A stretch of 64,000 bases of DNA, taken from assembly GCA_963716865.1 (NCBI GenBank), contig CAVQUF010000003.1, positions 248,001 through 312,000 on the forward strand, in the 5' to 3' direction. The notes below the pieces were generated by a model. That model was not told where the DNA came from and ran no database searches. It worked only from the letters and a program-made list of their open reading frames with translations. Below are positions 45,981 through 55,860 of the stretch, in pieces. The first letter of the stretch is position 1. Each line of letters opens with the position of its first letter. This stretch comes from AC-32 sp963716865. Its GTDB lineage: Bacteria; Actinomycetota; Thermoleophilia; Gaiellales; Gaiellaceae. A program made the position numbers and the translations under genes.

Positions 45981-48533
45981 TCACTCGTACTGGAGCGCCT
46001 CGAGGATGTTCAGCCTCGCCGCCCGCCGTGCCGGGAAGGCGGCAGCGACCAGGCCTACGACAAGGGACAGGACCACGAAGATCACAAGCGTCAGGACAGG
46101 CCAGGCGAGGTTGATCGCCTTCACGCGCGCGATCAGGAGCACGGCGAGCACGATGCCGAGCGCGATCCCGATCAGAGCGCCGATCAGCGCCGTGATCATG
46201 CTCTCGTAGCGGATCATCCAGCGAACCTGTGTGCGAGTCATGCCGACCGCCCGCAACATGCCGAGCTCGCGGGTCCGCTCGAAGACGGTGAGCACGAGCG
46301 TATTGACGATGCCGAAAAGGCTGACGATCACCGACAGGGCCAGGAGGACGTAAAGGACGTTCAGGATCGAGTTGATGCCCGCCGCCCGGCTCGTCTTGAA
46401 CGCGTTCCTGTCCGAGACCTTGGCGTTCGGAAACGCCGCGAGCGCCCGCTCGAGGCGCTGGGTATTGGCCTGTGTCACGCCGCCAACGGCATTCACGAAC
46501 ACATAGAGATTCTGAGGCTGCGCGAAGAGCCGGTCGAAGGCAGCACTGCCGATCGTCACAGGCCCGAAAGGCGAGCCGCCCGCAGGTGGATCGAAGACCC
46601 CGGCGACCCGGAACGGTGCCCGCTCGCCGCTCGGGACTAGCAGCCTGATCGTCGAGCCGACCTTCAGATGGTGCTCGTCCGCGAAGCTCTTGTCGACGAA
46701 GGCACGCGTCGTTCCGAGCGTTTCCATTACCGACTGCGAGCCCTGCGTCCAGTCCAGGGTGAACACACGGGAGCCTCCTGGATCGAGAGCAGTCAACTGG
46801 CGGTTTGCTCCCAGGATGCGCGCTTCGCCAATCCGGACTCCGACCACGGCGGTCACCCCAGGGACGCTGTGCAGCGGGGCTGAGACGCTCGCGGGTATCG
46901 GGGAGAAGTCGTTCTGTGCGGTGACGGCGTAGTCCGTCTGCCAGAGCTTGTTCACCGCATCGAAGAACGTGCTCCGGAGACCCTGGGCCAGGATCGCCAC
47001 GAGCGTGACGAGCGCGAGCCCGATCATCAGGGCCGCCGCCGTCGAGCCGGTCCGCTGCGGGTTTCGCTGCGTGTTCTCACGCGCGAGCTGGCCGGGAGCG
47101 CCTCCGAACTTTGCCCCCGGGGCCCCGAGTGCGTGCGCCATCGGTACCACGAGGTGGGACGAGAAGAGGGCGACGCCGAAGAAGATCAGCAGGGTCCCTA
47201 GGCCCATGAGGACGAGGACGGCCTTGGTGGAGAGAGCGCCGGCGAAGAGAGCGAAGGCGAGCGCAGCGAAGCCGAGCACCGCGAGCGCGGCCGAGCCGAC
47301 CCCTCGGTAGCGGGCAAAGCGCCCGGGCGGCAATACGACGCCTTCGCGCACGGCCGCGATTGGCGGCACGCGCGTCGCCCGGAAGGCGGGGCGAAGGCTG
47401 GCCAGGATCGTGACCCCGACTCCCACGAGGAGAGCGACGATCACGGTCCGCGGCTTGAGCAGGAGGCCGCTGTTCGGGAGCGTGAAACCGAGCGAGTCGA
47501 AGAGCCAGAAGAGCCCCCTCGCGAGGCCGAGTCCCAGGAAGACACCGACGACCGAGGCGAGGACGCCGGTGATCGTCGCCTCGACGAGGACGCTGACCCG
47601 CACCTGTCGGCGCGAGGCACCGATCGTTCGAAGGGTTGCGAACTCGCGGGTCCGCTGGGCAACCGTGATCGAGATCGAGTTTGCGATGACGAACGCGCCC
47701 ACGAAGAGCGCGATCCCGCCGAAGGCGAGCAGGAAGGTCTGGAGGAAGCTAAGGAACGACTTCGTGTCGCTTGCGTCCGAGGCCGCCTGCGCCTCACCCG
47801 TACGCACCTGCGTCTGCGGGGGCAGGATCGCCCGGAGCTGGCTCACCAGCTCCTGCTCGGAGACTCCCGGCTTGGACGCGACCCGGATCTGGTCGAGCTT
47901 GCCCGCCTTCTTGAACAGGCGCTGCGCCGTCGGAAGGTCGAAGCCCGCAAGCGTCGCGCCGCCGATCGACGCGGCGGCGCCGAAGTTCACCAAGCCGGAG
48001 ACGCGGAACGGCAGCGCCCGCCCCTGCGCCTCGACGCGCAGCATCGAGCCCACCTTGATGTCCTTCTTGCCGGCGGTGGAGCGGTCGACGACGACCTCGC
48101 TGGATCCCGGCCAGTCGCCCTCGACGAGCGTGAGCGAGTTGAAGCGGGGCTGTGACGGATCGACCGAGAAACCGAGGTTCGGCGCACCGCCGAAGGCGAT
48201 GACCTTGCCGTTCTGGCCGATCAGCTGCGCTTCGCCGCCGACTCCCCCCACTGCGGCGGCAACGTCCGGCTGCTGCCGAACCTTCTCCAGGAGCGATTCG
48301 TCGAACGCTGGAAGTTCGGTATTCGAGGTCGAGGACGTGATCGCGGAACGGCCCGTGATCGCAGCGTCGGTTCCACGGTAGATCCCCGTGAAGATCGAGT
48401 CGAACGCGTTCGAGATCGAGTCCGTGAGGATGTACGTGCCCGTGACCGTGGCCACGCCGAGGACGATCGCGAACGCCGTCAGCGCCGCCCTCAGCTTGCG
48501 GCCCCAGAGTCCGCGCAGGGCAACCGCGATCAC
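45981..48533 (-). CDS. FtsX/MacB-like ABC transporter permease
   Basis: An 850-residue permease with an N-terminal helix, an extracytoplasmic MacB-type domain (~40-240), a first FtsX block of helices (~260-400), two further central helices, a second extracytoplasmic domain (~500-700) and a C-terminal FtsX block with the signature VFERTRELGMLRAVGMTRTQVRWMIRYE. The duplicated layout is typical of actinobacterial lipid/lipoprotein or peptide exporters. The GTG shares GTGA with the ATPase stop. Confidence 0.9.
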   Translation of the reverse strand: MIAVALRGLWGRKLRAALTAFAIVLGVATVTGTYILTDSISNAFDSIFTGIYRGTDAAITGRSAITSSTSNTELPAFDESLLEKVRQQPDVAAAVGGVGGEAQLIGQNGKVIAFGGAPNLGFSVDPSQPRFNSLTLVEGDWPGSSEVVVDRSTAGKKDIKVGSMLRVEAQGRALPFRVSGLVNFGAAASIGGATLAGFDLPTAQRLFKKAGKLDQIRVASKPGVSEQELVSQLRAILPPQTQVRTGEAQAASDASDTKSFLSFLQTFLLAFGGIALFVGAFVIANSISITVAQRTREFATLRTIGASRRQVRVSVLVEATITGVLASVVGVFLGLGLARGLFWLFDSLGFTLPNSGLLLKPRTVIVALLVGVGVTILASLRPAFRATRVPPIAAVREGVVLPPGRFARYRGVGSAALAVLGFAALAFALFAGALSTKAVLVLMGLGTLLIFFGVALFSSHLVVPMAHALGAPGAKFGGAPGQLARENTQRNPQRTGSTAAALMIGLALVTLVAILAQGLRSTFFDAVNKLWQTDYAVTAQNDFSPIPASVSAPLHSVPGVTAVVGVRIGEARILGANRQLTALDPGGSRVFTLDWTQGSQSVMETLGTTRAFVDKSFADEHHLKVGSTIRLLVPSGERAPFRVAGVFDPPAGGSPFGPVTIGSAAFDRLFAQPQNLYVFVNAVGGVTQANTQRLERALAAFPNAKVSDRNAFKTSRAAGINSILNVLYVLLALSVIVSLFGIVNTLVLTVFERTRELGMLRAVGMTRTQVRWMIRYESMITALIGALIGIALGIVLAVLLIARVKAINLAWPVLTLVIFVVLSLVVGLVAAAFPARRAARLNILEALQYE

Positions 48534-49312
48534 TGGCGGTCGAGCTCCTCCATCGCGGCGGTCACCTCACGCGGCGTCGCCTTGCCGAGGTCCTTGACGA
48601 TCCGGCCGTCGGCAAGGAAGAGGATCCGGTCGGCGATCGCGGCAGCACGTGCGTCGTGCGTGACCATCATCGTCGTCTGTCCGTAGGAGTCGACCGAGTC
48701 ACGCATCAGCTCCAGGATCTCGCCGCCGGTCTTCGAGTCCAGGTTGCCGGTCGGCTCGTCCGCGAAGACGACGGTCGGACGGGAGACGAGCGCCCGCGCG
48801 ATCGCGACCCGCTGCTGCTGGCCTCCCGAGAGCTCTGACGGCCGGTGCGCACTCCGATCCGAGAGCCCGACCTTCTTCACCAGATCCTCGTACCAGTCGG
48901 GATCCGGCTTCTCTCCGGCAATCGAGAGCGGCAGGCGGATGTTCTCGTCCGCCGTGAGCATGGGGAGCAGGTTGAAGAACTGGAAGACGAAGCCGATGTG
49001 CTTGCGTCGGAGCTTCGTCATCTCGGTGTCGCCGAGCTCGCCGAGCTTTGTTCCCGCCAGGACCACGTAGCCCGACGTCGGCCGGTCGAGCGCGGCGAGC
49101 AGGTGCATCAGCGTCGACTTGCCGGAGCCCGAAGGCCCCATAACCGCCGTCAGCTTGCCGCTCGACACCTGGAGGTCGACGCCGGCCAGGGCGTCGACGG
49201 CCGTCTCTCCCTCGCCGTACCGGCGCGTCAGCTCGTGCGCCTCGACGACCGGGCCCGGTCCGGCTCCGTCCTGAGTGGGCGACGCGCCAGCGCCTGCAGT
49301 CTCAGTTTCCAT
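48530..49312 (-). CDS. MacB/LolD-type ABC transporter ATP-binding protein
   Basis: A 260-residue ATPase with Walker A MGPSGSGKSTLMHLL, signature LSGGQQQRVAIARAL, Walker B VVFADEPTGNLD and H-loop MMVTHDARAA. The ATG at 49312 has AGGGAG upstream; an upstream extension is rejected because it overlaps the divergent gene's promoter. A ~35-residue acidic/Pro-rich N-terminal extension precedes the domain. It pairs with the large FtsX permease to form a mechanotransmission-type exporter. Confidence 0.92.
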   Translation of the reverse strand: METETAGAGASPTQDGAGPGPVVEAHELTRRYGEGETAVDALAGVDLQVSSGKLTAVMGPSGSGKSTLMHLLAALDRPTSGYVVLAGTKLGELGDTEMTKLRRKHIGFVFQFFNLLPMLTADENIRLPLSIAGEKPDPDWYEDLVKKVGLSDRSAHRPSELSGGQQQRVAIARALVSRPTVVFADEPTGNLDSKTGGEILELMRDSVDSYGQTTMMVTHDARAAAIADRILFLADGRIVKDLGKATPREVTAAMEELDRQ

Positions 49313-49384
49313 CGCTCTCCCTCGATTGTCTGGACGACCCGGACCAGTTTGCCAGTTGCCGCCGGGAGCGACGGAGACATCCGC

Positions 49385-49390
49385 TAGCGT
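49385..49390 (+). promoter_or_regulatory. Putative -10 element of the desulfurase-like gene
   Basis: TAGCGT, 7 nt before the GTG. Confidence 0.45.
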
Positions 49391-49397
49391 CCCGTCC

Positions 49398-50558
49398 GTG
49401 AGCACCGTCGCGTACGACGTCCAGGCAGTTCGCCGCCGCTTCTCGGCCCTCGACCGCCGGCTCGCGTTCTTCGACGCGCCGGGCGGATCGCAGGTTCCGG
49501 ACGAGGTCGTGGACGCGATGGCGGACTACCTCCGCGAGTCGAACGCGAACGTCGGCGGGCCGTACGAGACCAGCCGCCGCACCGACGAGCTGGTCGAGGA
49601 GTCCCGGCAGACCGCAGGCGAGTTCCTCGGCTGCGGCGCGCACGAGGTCGTCTTCGGAGCGAACATGACCTCGCTCAACTTCGCGCTCACGCGGACGGCC
49701 GCCCGCACGTTCTCGCCCGGAGACGAGATCGTCGTCACGAAGCTCGACCACGACGGCAACGTCGCGCCCTGGCTCGAGCTCGCCCGCGACCACGGCTTCG
49801 AGGTGCGCTTCGCGGAGATCCGGGACGACACCACCGTCGACCTGGACGACCTGGCCGCGCAGCTCTCGGACCGGACGCGCGTCGTCGCCTTCCCCTGGGC
49901 TTCGAACGCGACAGGCTCGCTCGTGGACGTCGCCCGCGTCACCGCCCTGGCCCACGAGGCCGGCGCGCTCGCCTGGATCGACGCCGTCCACTACGCGCCC
50001 CACGGGCCGATCGACGTCGCCGAGGTCGGGGCCGACGTCCTGATCTGCTCGCCGTACAAGTACTTCGGGCCGCACCTGGGCCTCGCATTCGGCCGCGCCG
50101 AGCTGCTCGAGGGCTGGCGGCCGTACAAGGTCCGTCCTGCGGCGAACGAGCCTCTGGGCCACCGTTTCGAGACCGGGACGCTGCCGCACGAGCTGCTGGC
50201 CGGGTTCGTCGCCGCGGTCCGGTATCTGGACTCGATCGGCTGGGACGCGGTTCTCTCGCACGAGCGCGAGCTCGGCGAGCGGTTCCTGGCCGGGCTGCCG
50301 GACTCGTGCCGGCTCTACGGGCTGCCGACGATGGACGGCCGCGTGCCGACGTTCTCGTTCACGGTCGACGGGTTGACGCCGGAAGAGGCGGCCACGCGTC
50401 TCGGCGAGCGCGAGATCGCGGTCTGGCACGGCAACTACTACGCGCTCGAGGTGATGAACCGGCTCGGCCTGCCGGACGGCGCGGTCCGCGCGGGGGTCGT
50501 CCATTACAACACCGCTGAAGAGGTCGACCGGCTGCTCGCGCAGCTAGCAGCGCTCTAA
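49398..50558 (+). CDS. Cysteine-desulfurase-like PLP enzyme (class V aminotransferase fold)
   Basis: A 386-residue PLP-dependent enzyme. The PLP Lys is in ICSPYKYFGPHLGLAFG, the cofactor Asp in LAWIDAVHYAPHGPIDV, and VFGANMTSLNFALTRT is the phosphate-binding segment. The pattern matches the cysteine desulfurase-like subfamily around VC1184 (TIGR01976) rather than IscS or SufS: there is no recognisable catalytic Cys loop, so desulfurase activity is doubtful. GTG start after a good -10 element. It stands alone, divergent from the exporter operon. Confidence 0.85.
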   Translation: MSTVAYDVQAVRRRFSALDRRLAFFDAPGGSQVPDEVVDAMADYLRESNANVGGPYETSRRTDELVEESRQTAGEFLGCGAHEVVFGANMTSLNFALTRTAARTFSPGDEIVVTKLDHDGNVAPWLELARDHGFEVRFAEIRDDTTVDLDDLAAQLSDRTRVVAFPWASNATGSLVDVARVTALAHEAGALAWIDAVHYAPHGPIDVAEVGADVLICSPYKYFGPHLGLAFGRAELLEGWRPYKVRPAANEPLGHRFETGTLPHELLAGFVAAVRYLDSIGWDAVLSHERELGERFLAGLPDSCRLYGLPTMDGRVPTFSFTVDGLTPEEAATRLGEREIAVWHGNYYALEVMNRLGLPDGAVRAGVVHYNTAEEVDRLLAQLAAL

Positions 50559-50694
50559 CCCACCTGTTAGGGTCGCGCGACTGCGGAATAGCCTGGCGAC
50601 TATCTCTTCAGTCCGCGGTTTCGAGTACGCCGCAGGAACATCGACGGGCGCGCTCGATGCCGGCGTCCTAATCCTTTGAGTCGAAGGGGAGAAA

Positions 50695-53600
50695 ATGGAG
50701 CAGGCGCCACTCTCATCGTTCTTGACCTCTAGCTATGTGCGACTGGGAGGGCTCGCGGCGCTGGTGCTGCTCGTTGTGGGTCTCAGCGGCTCGAGCGTCT
50801 CCGCCGCGCCGTCGGGCCTCGTGGCGGCCTACAACTTCAACGAGGGCACCGGCACCACGGCAGCCGACAGCTCCGGCAACAGCAACACCGCGACGCTGTC
50901 AGGCGCCACGTGGTCGACGACCGCCAAGAACGGCAAGGCGCTCTCGTTCAACGGGACCTCGAACTACGTGCGGGTCAACGACTCCGCCTCCCTGCACCTC
51001 ACGACCGGGATGACGCTCGAGGCGTGGGTGAACATGACGGGCGGGAGCAGCTGGCGGACGGTCATCTTCAAGGAGCGCCCAGGCGGGATGACCTACTCCC
51101 TGTACGCGCAGAACGGGTCGAACCGACCGGTGGGTCAGATCTACACGAACGCCGAGCAGGACGCACAGGGCGCAGCCGCTGTGCCGCTCAACACCTGGAC
51201 ACACCTGGCGACGACGTACGACGGCGCGACGCAGAAGCTCTACGTCAACGGCGTCCAGGTGGCGAGCCGCGCCCAGACCGGGAGCATCATCTCCTCCACC
51301 GGGCTGCTGAAGATCGGCGGCAACGCCATCTGGAGCGAGTTCTTCCAGGGTCTGATCGACGACGTCCGGATCTACAACCGGGCCCTGAGCCTGACCGAGA
51401 TCCAGACGGACATGAACACGCCGGTGTCGCAGGACACCTCGGCGCCGACAATCCCGACCGGACTGAATGTCACCGGTCAGACAGAGAGCAGCGTCTCGCT
51501 GTCGTGGACCGCCTCGAACGACAACGTCGCCGTCGCGGGGTACGGCATCTACCGGAACGGCGTCCTCGTCAGCTCGTCGCCGACCACGACCGCGACCGTC
51601 TCGAACCTGAGCTGCAACACCACGTCCACGTTCACGGTCGACGCGTTCGACGGCGCCGGCAACCGATCGGTCCAGTCGACCTCGGTTCCGGGCACGACGG
51701 GCGCATGCGACACCTCGCCTCCGTCCGTGCAGATCACGGCGCCGACGGGCGGCACCGTGGCCGGCGCAGTGACCGTCTCCGCCAACGCGAGCGACAACAA
51801 AGGCGTGGTCGGCGTCCAGTTCAAGCTCGACGGCAATAACCTCGGCGCCGAGGATCTCGCGTCGCCGTACGGCGTCACCTGGGACACCACGGCGGGGTCG
51901 AACGGCAACCACACGTTGACCGCGGTCGCCAGGGACAGCTCCGGCAACCAGGCGACCGCGACCGCGGTCACGGTCAACGTCTTCAACCAGGCGCCGAACT
52001 TCGTCAACGACAAGCTGATCGTCGGCCTGAGCGAGCCGACGAACATGGTCTTCACACCCGACGGCCGGATGCTGATCATCGAGCGGAGCGGCAACATCTG
52101 GGTTGTCCAGCCGGGCGCGTCGTCCGTCGACCCGACTCCCGTGCTCACCCTGCCGAATGTCTGGACCTCCGACGAGCGAGGGCTGCTCGGGATCGCGCTC
52201 GACCCCGCCTTCTCGAGCAACGGCTACTTCTACGTCTACTACACGAACACGGCGACCTCGAAGAACCAGGTCTCGCGCTTCACCATGGCGGGCAACACGG
52301 CCAGCCTGTCGAGCGAAGTGATGATCTGGCAGAACGACTCCGTCGCCGACATCTGGCACCAGGGCGGCGACCTGCACTTCGGGCCCGACGGCAAGCTCTA
52401 CGTCGCGGTCGGCGACCACCTGCTGCCGCAGACGGCCCAGGATCTCAACTCCTACAACGGGAAGATCCTGCGAATGAACACCGACGGGAGCGCGCCCGCC
52501 GACAATCCGTTCTACGACGGCGCCGGCCCGAACAAGGACCAGATCTGGGCACGCGGATTCCGGAACCCGTTCCGCTTCTCGTTCGACTCCGTGACCGGCC
52601 GCATGTACGTCGGCGACGTCGGCCAGGACACCTGGGAGGAAGTGGACGTCGCCGTCAAGGGCGCCAACTACGGCTGGCCGATCTGCGAAGGCAACTGCAG
52701 CCAGCCGGGCATGACGAACCCGACCTACACCTACAACCACAGCGGGCGCGACGCCTGCGTCATCGGCGGATTCGTCTACCGCGGGACCCAGTTCCCCTCG
52801 GACTACCAGGGCACGTACATCTTCGGCGACTACTCGCAGAACTGGGTCAAGCGGATGACGCTCGACGCCAACGGCAACAACAGCGGGATCGTGAACTTCA
52901 TCCCGGCGGACGGCTCCTCCGACGGCCCCTACGGCGACATCGTCGCTTTCACGATGGGCCCCGACGGCTCGCTCTACTACGTGGACAACGGCCCGTTCGC
53001 GACCAACAACGCGGGCTCGATCCACCGGGTCCGCAACCTGAACGCCAACCAGCCGCCGACGGCCGTGGCGTCCGCCAACCAGACGAGCGGCGCGACCGCG
53101 CCCCTGACGGTCAACTTCTCGAGCGCCGGCTCGACCGATCCCGAGGGACAGCCCATCACGTACAGCTGGACGTTCGGAGACGGCACGACCTCGAGCCAGG
53201 CGAACCCCACGCACGTCTACAGCAGCCGCGGCCGCTACTCGGCGAGGCTGACCACCTCGGACGGCAACAGCACGACGCCGTCCAACGTGGTCACGATCAC
53301 CGTCGGCAATCCTCCCCAGCCGACGATCACCGGCCCTGTCGACGGAACGAAGTTCCGGGCGGGCGACACGATCACGTTCTCCGGCCAGGCGAGCGACGCC
53401 GAGGACGTCGCCATTCCCGCGAGTGGGCTCACGTGGAAGGTCGTCTTCCACCACCTCGGGCACATCCACCCGTTCATCGACTCCGTGACCGGCACGGGCG
53501 GGACGTTCACCATCCCGACGACCGGCCACAGCTTCCACGAGCTGACCTGGTTCGAGATCGTGCTGACCGCGAAGGACTCGGACGGGATCGACACGCAGAC

Positions 53601-54501
53601 CTCGGTCAACATCTACCCGGACAAGGTGAACCTCAGCTTCACCAGCCAGCCCAACGGCCTGACGATCACGATGGACGGCATCCCGCTGACAACGCCGTTC
53701 GTGTACGACGACGTGATCGGCTTCCAACACACGATCAGCGTCGACTCGCCGCTGTTCCAGGCCGGTAACCGCTACAACTTCGCCTCCTGGTCCGACGGCG
53801 GAGCCCAGAGCCACACCATCACCGTGCCCGCCACCGACCGGGCCTACACGGCCAACTTCAACCTCGTCAGCTCGGCGCCCGCAGGACTGGTGGCGGCGTA
53901 CAACTTCAACGAGGGCAACTTCGGCACGCTCTACGACGTCTCGGGTCACGGCAACGACGGGACGCTCGAGGGACCCGTATGGACCGGGACGGGGAAGTAC
54001 GGCGGCGCGCTCTCGTTCGACGGGATCAACGACGTGGTCACCGTCAACGACGCCGACTCGCTCGACTTCACGACAGGCTTCAGCATGGAGGCCTGGGTCA
54101 ACCCGACCTCGGCAGGGAACTGGTCCGACGTGTTGTTCAAGCAAGGCCCGGCGGGCATGAACTACTCGCTCTACGCGAACAACGGCACGAACAAGCCGGT
54201 CGCCCAGGTCTACCTGAGCAACGCCGAGCAGAATGCCCCGGGCACCGGTGCGGTCCCGCTCAACACCTGGACGCACCTGGCCAGTACGTACGACGGCACG
54301 ACGCTGCGGCTCTACGTCAACGGCGTACAGGTGGGCACAAAGGCGATCTCCGGGAGCCTGCTCAACACGCCGAACCCGCTGACCATCGGCGGCAACGCGG
54401 TCTGGTCGGAGTTCTTCTCCGGCCAGATCGACGAGGTGCGCCTGTACAACCGCGCGCTCTCGGCGACCGAGATCCAGAACGACATGGCCACCCCCCTCTA
54501 G
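50695..54501 (+). CDS. Large secreted LamG - Fn3 - Ig-like - sugar-dehydrogenase-like - PKD - LamG protein
   Basis: A 1268-residue exported protein with ribosome binding site AAGGGGAG and an N-terminal signal/anchor helix (residues ~17-37). Domains in order: LamG/concanavalin-like (~41-240), fibronectin III (~250-335), bacterial Ig-like (~340-430), a GSDH/sorbosone-dehydrogenase beta-propeller (~435-780; GLSEPTNMVFTPDGRMLII, RGLLGIALDPAFSSNGYFYV, DLHFGPDGKLYVAVGD, RGFRNPFRFSFD), a PKD domain (~785-865), further beta domains, and a second LamG (~1060-1268) closely similar to the first. No sorting signal is seen. It probably binds and oxidises extracellular carbohydrates with a PQQ-type cofactor, by family. 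Confidence 0.87.
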   Translation: MEQAPLSSFLTSSYVRLGGLAALVLLVVGLSGSSVSAAPSGLVAAYNFNEGTGTTAADSSGNSNTATLSGATWSTTAKNGKALSFNGTSNYVRVNDSASLHLTTGMTLEAWVNMTGGSSWRTVIFKERPGGMTYSLYAQNGSNRPVGQIYTNAEQDAQGAAAVPLNTWTHLATTYDGATQKLYVNGVQVASRAQTGSIISSTGLLKIGGNAIWSEFFQGLIDDVRIYNRALSLTEIQTDMNTPVSQDTSAPTIPTGLNVTGQTESSVSLSWTASNDNVAVAGYGIYRNGVLVSSSPTTTATVSNLSCNTTSTFTVDAFDGAGNRSVQSTSVPGTTGACDTSPPSVQITAPTGGTVAGAVTVSANASDNKGVVGVQFKLDGNNLGAEDLASPYGVTWDTTAGSNGNHTLTAVARDSSGNQATATAVTVNVFNQAPNFVNDKLIVGLSEPTNMVFTPDGRMLIIERSGNIWVVQPGASSVDPTPVLTLPNVWTSDERGLLGIALDPAFSSNGYFYVYYTNTATSKNQVSRFTMAGNTASLSSEVMIWQNDSVADIWHQGGDLHFGPDGKLYVAVGDHLLPQTAQDLNSYNGKILRMNTDGSAPADNPFYDGAGPNKDQIWARGFRNPFRFSFDSVTGRMYVGDVGQDTWEEVDVAVKGANYGWPICEGNCSQPGMTNPTYTYNHSGRDACVIGGFVYRGTQFPSDYQGTYIFGDYSQNWVKRMTLDANGNNSGIVNFIPADGSSDGPYGDIVAFTMGPDGSLYYVDNGPFATNNAGSIHRVRNLNANQPPTAVASANQTSGATAPLTVNFSSAGSTDPEGQPITYSWTFGDGTTSSQANPTHVYSSRGRYSARLTTSDGNSTTPSNVVTITVGNPPQPTITGPVDGTKFRAGDTITFSGQASDAEDVAIPASGLTWKVVFHHLGHIHPFIDSVTGTGGTFTIPTTGHSFHELTWFEIVLTAKDSDGIDTQTSVNIYPDKVNLSFTSQPNGLTITMDGIPLTTPFVYDDVIGFQHTISVDSPLFQAGNRYNFASWSDGGAQSHTITVPATDRAYTANFNLVSSAPAGLVAAYNFNEGNFGTLYDVSGHGNDGTLEGPVWTGTGKYGGALSFDGINDVVTVNDADSLDFTTGFSMEAWVNPTSAGNWSDVLFKQGPAGMNYSLYANNGTNKPVAQVYLSNAEQNAPGTGAVPLNTWTHLASTYDGTTLRLYVNGVQVGTKAISGSLLNTPNPLTIGGNAVWSEFFSGQIDEVRLYNRALSATEIQNDMATPL

Positions 54502-54513
54502 CGTGAGCGGGAA

Positions 54514-55371
54514 TCAGTCGTAGGCGGCGCGGGCCCGTTCCCAGCGTTCTTCGTTCGTACGGATCGGGTCGGGGTCGACGCCACGCGCCTCCGCCAGGTC
54601 GACGGTGAGCAGCTGGAAGCGGACGATGTCCGCGACCGGGTGGACCGTGGGCACCAGGGTGGTCTCGCAGCCGAGCTCCCGCAGGGCGGCGACCGCGCCG
54701 GCCGCCCGTTCCGCCGCCCGTCCTTCGCCTTCGAGCACGAAGGCCCGAACCGACTCGTCGACCGCCGCGAGGTGACCGTGCAGCAGTTGCTCGGTGTGGT
54801 GCGCCTCCGCCGCGACGTGGGAGCCCTCGCGCAGCTTCAGCACCGCCTCCTGCGCCGTCGGCCAGTCGCGCCCCGCGCCCGCGACGAGGAAGCGCTCGTG
54901 CTCGGTCACCGGCTCGCGTCGCTCGAGCGCCTGCTCGACCGCCTCCGCGAGCCAGGTCACGTCCTTGCCGTGGACCGCGGCCAGCGCCGCGACCGCGCAC
55001 GTGTAGCTCACGGTGTGGCACCAGCTCTCCTCGACCTCGGGGGTCGCGACGAGGACCTCGTCGGCCAGCTCCCCGAGCGGGCTCTCGGGCTTTCCGGTCA
55101 CGAGCCAGACGGGGCCGTCGAAGGCGCGGGCGGCCTCGAGCGTCAGCGGCGTCTCGCCCTCGTGGCTGATCGCGACGAGCACGTCCGCCTCGCGCGGCCG
55201 GAGAACGAGCTCGAGCGCCTGCTCGGCCCGGCCGCCGGTCTGGGCCGCGTGGAACGACGTGCCGCAGCCGGTGTGGAGCACCCGGCCGGTCGGCAGCTGC
55301 CGGTCGGTCGGCACGCGCCGGAGCCACTCCGGCTGCGCCTCGATCGCCCGCCGCGTCTTCTCACCTGCCAT
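54514..55371 (-). CDS. SIS-domain phosphosugar isomerase/deaminase-like protein
   Basis: A 285-residue protein with two SIS domains, like the isomerase half of glucosamine-6-phosphate synthase (GlmS/AgaS-type). Motifs: VLHTGCGTSFHAAQTGG, VAISHEGETPLTLEAARAF (the S-x-S/T-G-x-T phosphosugar loop reads SHEGETP) and FLVAGAGRDWPTAQEAVLKLREGSHVAAEAHH. There is no glutaminase domain. The last residues (RTNEERWERARAAYD) include the region equivalent to the GlmS C-tail. The ATG is divergent from the thioesterase gene. It probably isomerises or deaminates an amino sugar phosphate. Confidence 0.85.
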   Translation of the reverse strand: MAGEKTRRAIEAQPEWLRRVPTDRQLPTGRVLHTGCGTSFHAAQTGGRAEQALELVLRPREADVLVAISHEGETPLTLEAARAFDGPVWLVTGKPESPLGELADEVLVATPEVEESWCHTVSYTCAVAALAAVHGKDVTWLAEAVEQALERREPVTEHERFLVAGAGRDWPTAQEAVLKLREGSHVAAEAHHTEQLLHGHLAAVDESVRAFVLEGEGRAAERAAGAVAALRELGCETTLVPTVHPVADIVRFQLLTVDLAEARGVDPDPIRTNEERWERARAAYD

Positions 55372-55379
55372 GCCGCCGT

Positions 55380-55385
55380 TAGCAT
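55380..55385 (+). promoter_or_regulatory. Putative -10 element of the thioesterase gene
   Basis: TAGCAT, 7 nt before the GTG. Confidence 0.45.
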
Positions 55386-55392
55386 CTCGCAC

Positions 55393-55785
55393 GTGGACGG
55401 CTTCGACTTCGTGCACCGGGACACAATCCGCTTCCGCGACCTGGACGCGATGGGCCACGTGAACAACGCGGTCTACCTCACCTACATGGAGTCGGCCCGC
55501 GTGGCCTTCCTGGTCGACCTCGAGGCGGCGAAGGGCTTCGCCGACCTCGGGATCATCGTCGCGCGGATCGAGATCGACTTCCGCGCGCCGCTTGGCTTCG
55601 GCGAGGAGGTCGAGGTCGGCGTCCGCGCCGGCCGGTTCGGCACGAAGAGCTTCGACCTCGAGTACGAGCTGTGGGCCGGCAGCCGCCTGGTAGCAGAGGC
55701 GAAGAGCGTCTGCGTCGGCTACGACTACAGCATCGGCGAGTCCGTGCCGATCCCGGATACGTGGAGGGAGCGCCTGGCAGCATGA
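55393..55785 (+). CDS. Acyl-CoA thioesterase, 4HBT hot-dog family
   Basis: A 130-residue hot-dog-fold enzyme. The active-site segment is IRFRDLDAMGHVNNAVYLTY with catalytic Asp (family knowledge), followed by IEIDFRAPLGFGEEVEVGVR and SFDLEYELW. It resembles YbgC/FcbC-type thioesterases. It is the 5' partner of the M16 protease gene, separated by the 97-nt element cassette. Confidence 0.88.
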   Translation: MDGFDFVHRDTIRFRDLDAMGHVNNAVYLTYMESARVAFLVDLEAAKGFADLGIIVARIEIDFRAPLGFGEEVEVGVRAGRFGTKSFDLEYELWAGSRLVAEAKSVCVGYDYSIGESVPIPDTWRERLAA

Positions 55786-55860
55786 GACGACGCTTGCGTC
55801 GTCGACCTCAGGCCGGTCGGGCTTTGCCCGGTCGGCCGTCTGAACTGACCGGTCGACACG
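55786..55860 (+). repeat. Two-hairpin intergenic element, copy A (reference copy)
   Basis: Immediately after the thioesterase TGA: hairpin 1 GACGACGC TT GCGTCGTC (55786-55803), linker GACCTCA, hairpin 2 GGCCGGTCGGGC TTT GCCCGGTCGGCC (55811-55837, two G-U pairs), and the tail GTCTGAAC then TGACCGGTCGACACG (55838-55860). The M16 gene starts 22 nt further on with GGAGG in that gap. G-U pairs are possible only in plus-strand RNA, matching the direction of transcription. Confidence 0.85.

Noticed and set aside
50899..54276. An 1125-codon open frame on the minus strand
   Set aside because: It is the exact antisense of the secreted LamG/dehydrogenase gene. Its Arg/Val/Asp-rich composition without domains is typical of a GC-rich shadow frame.
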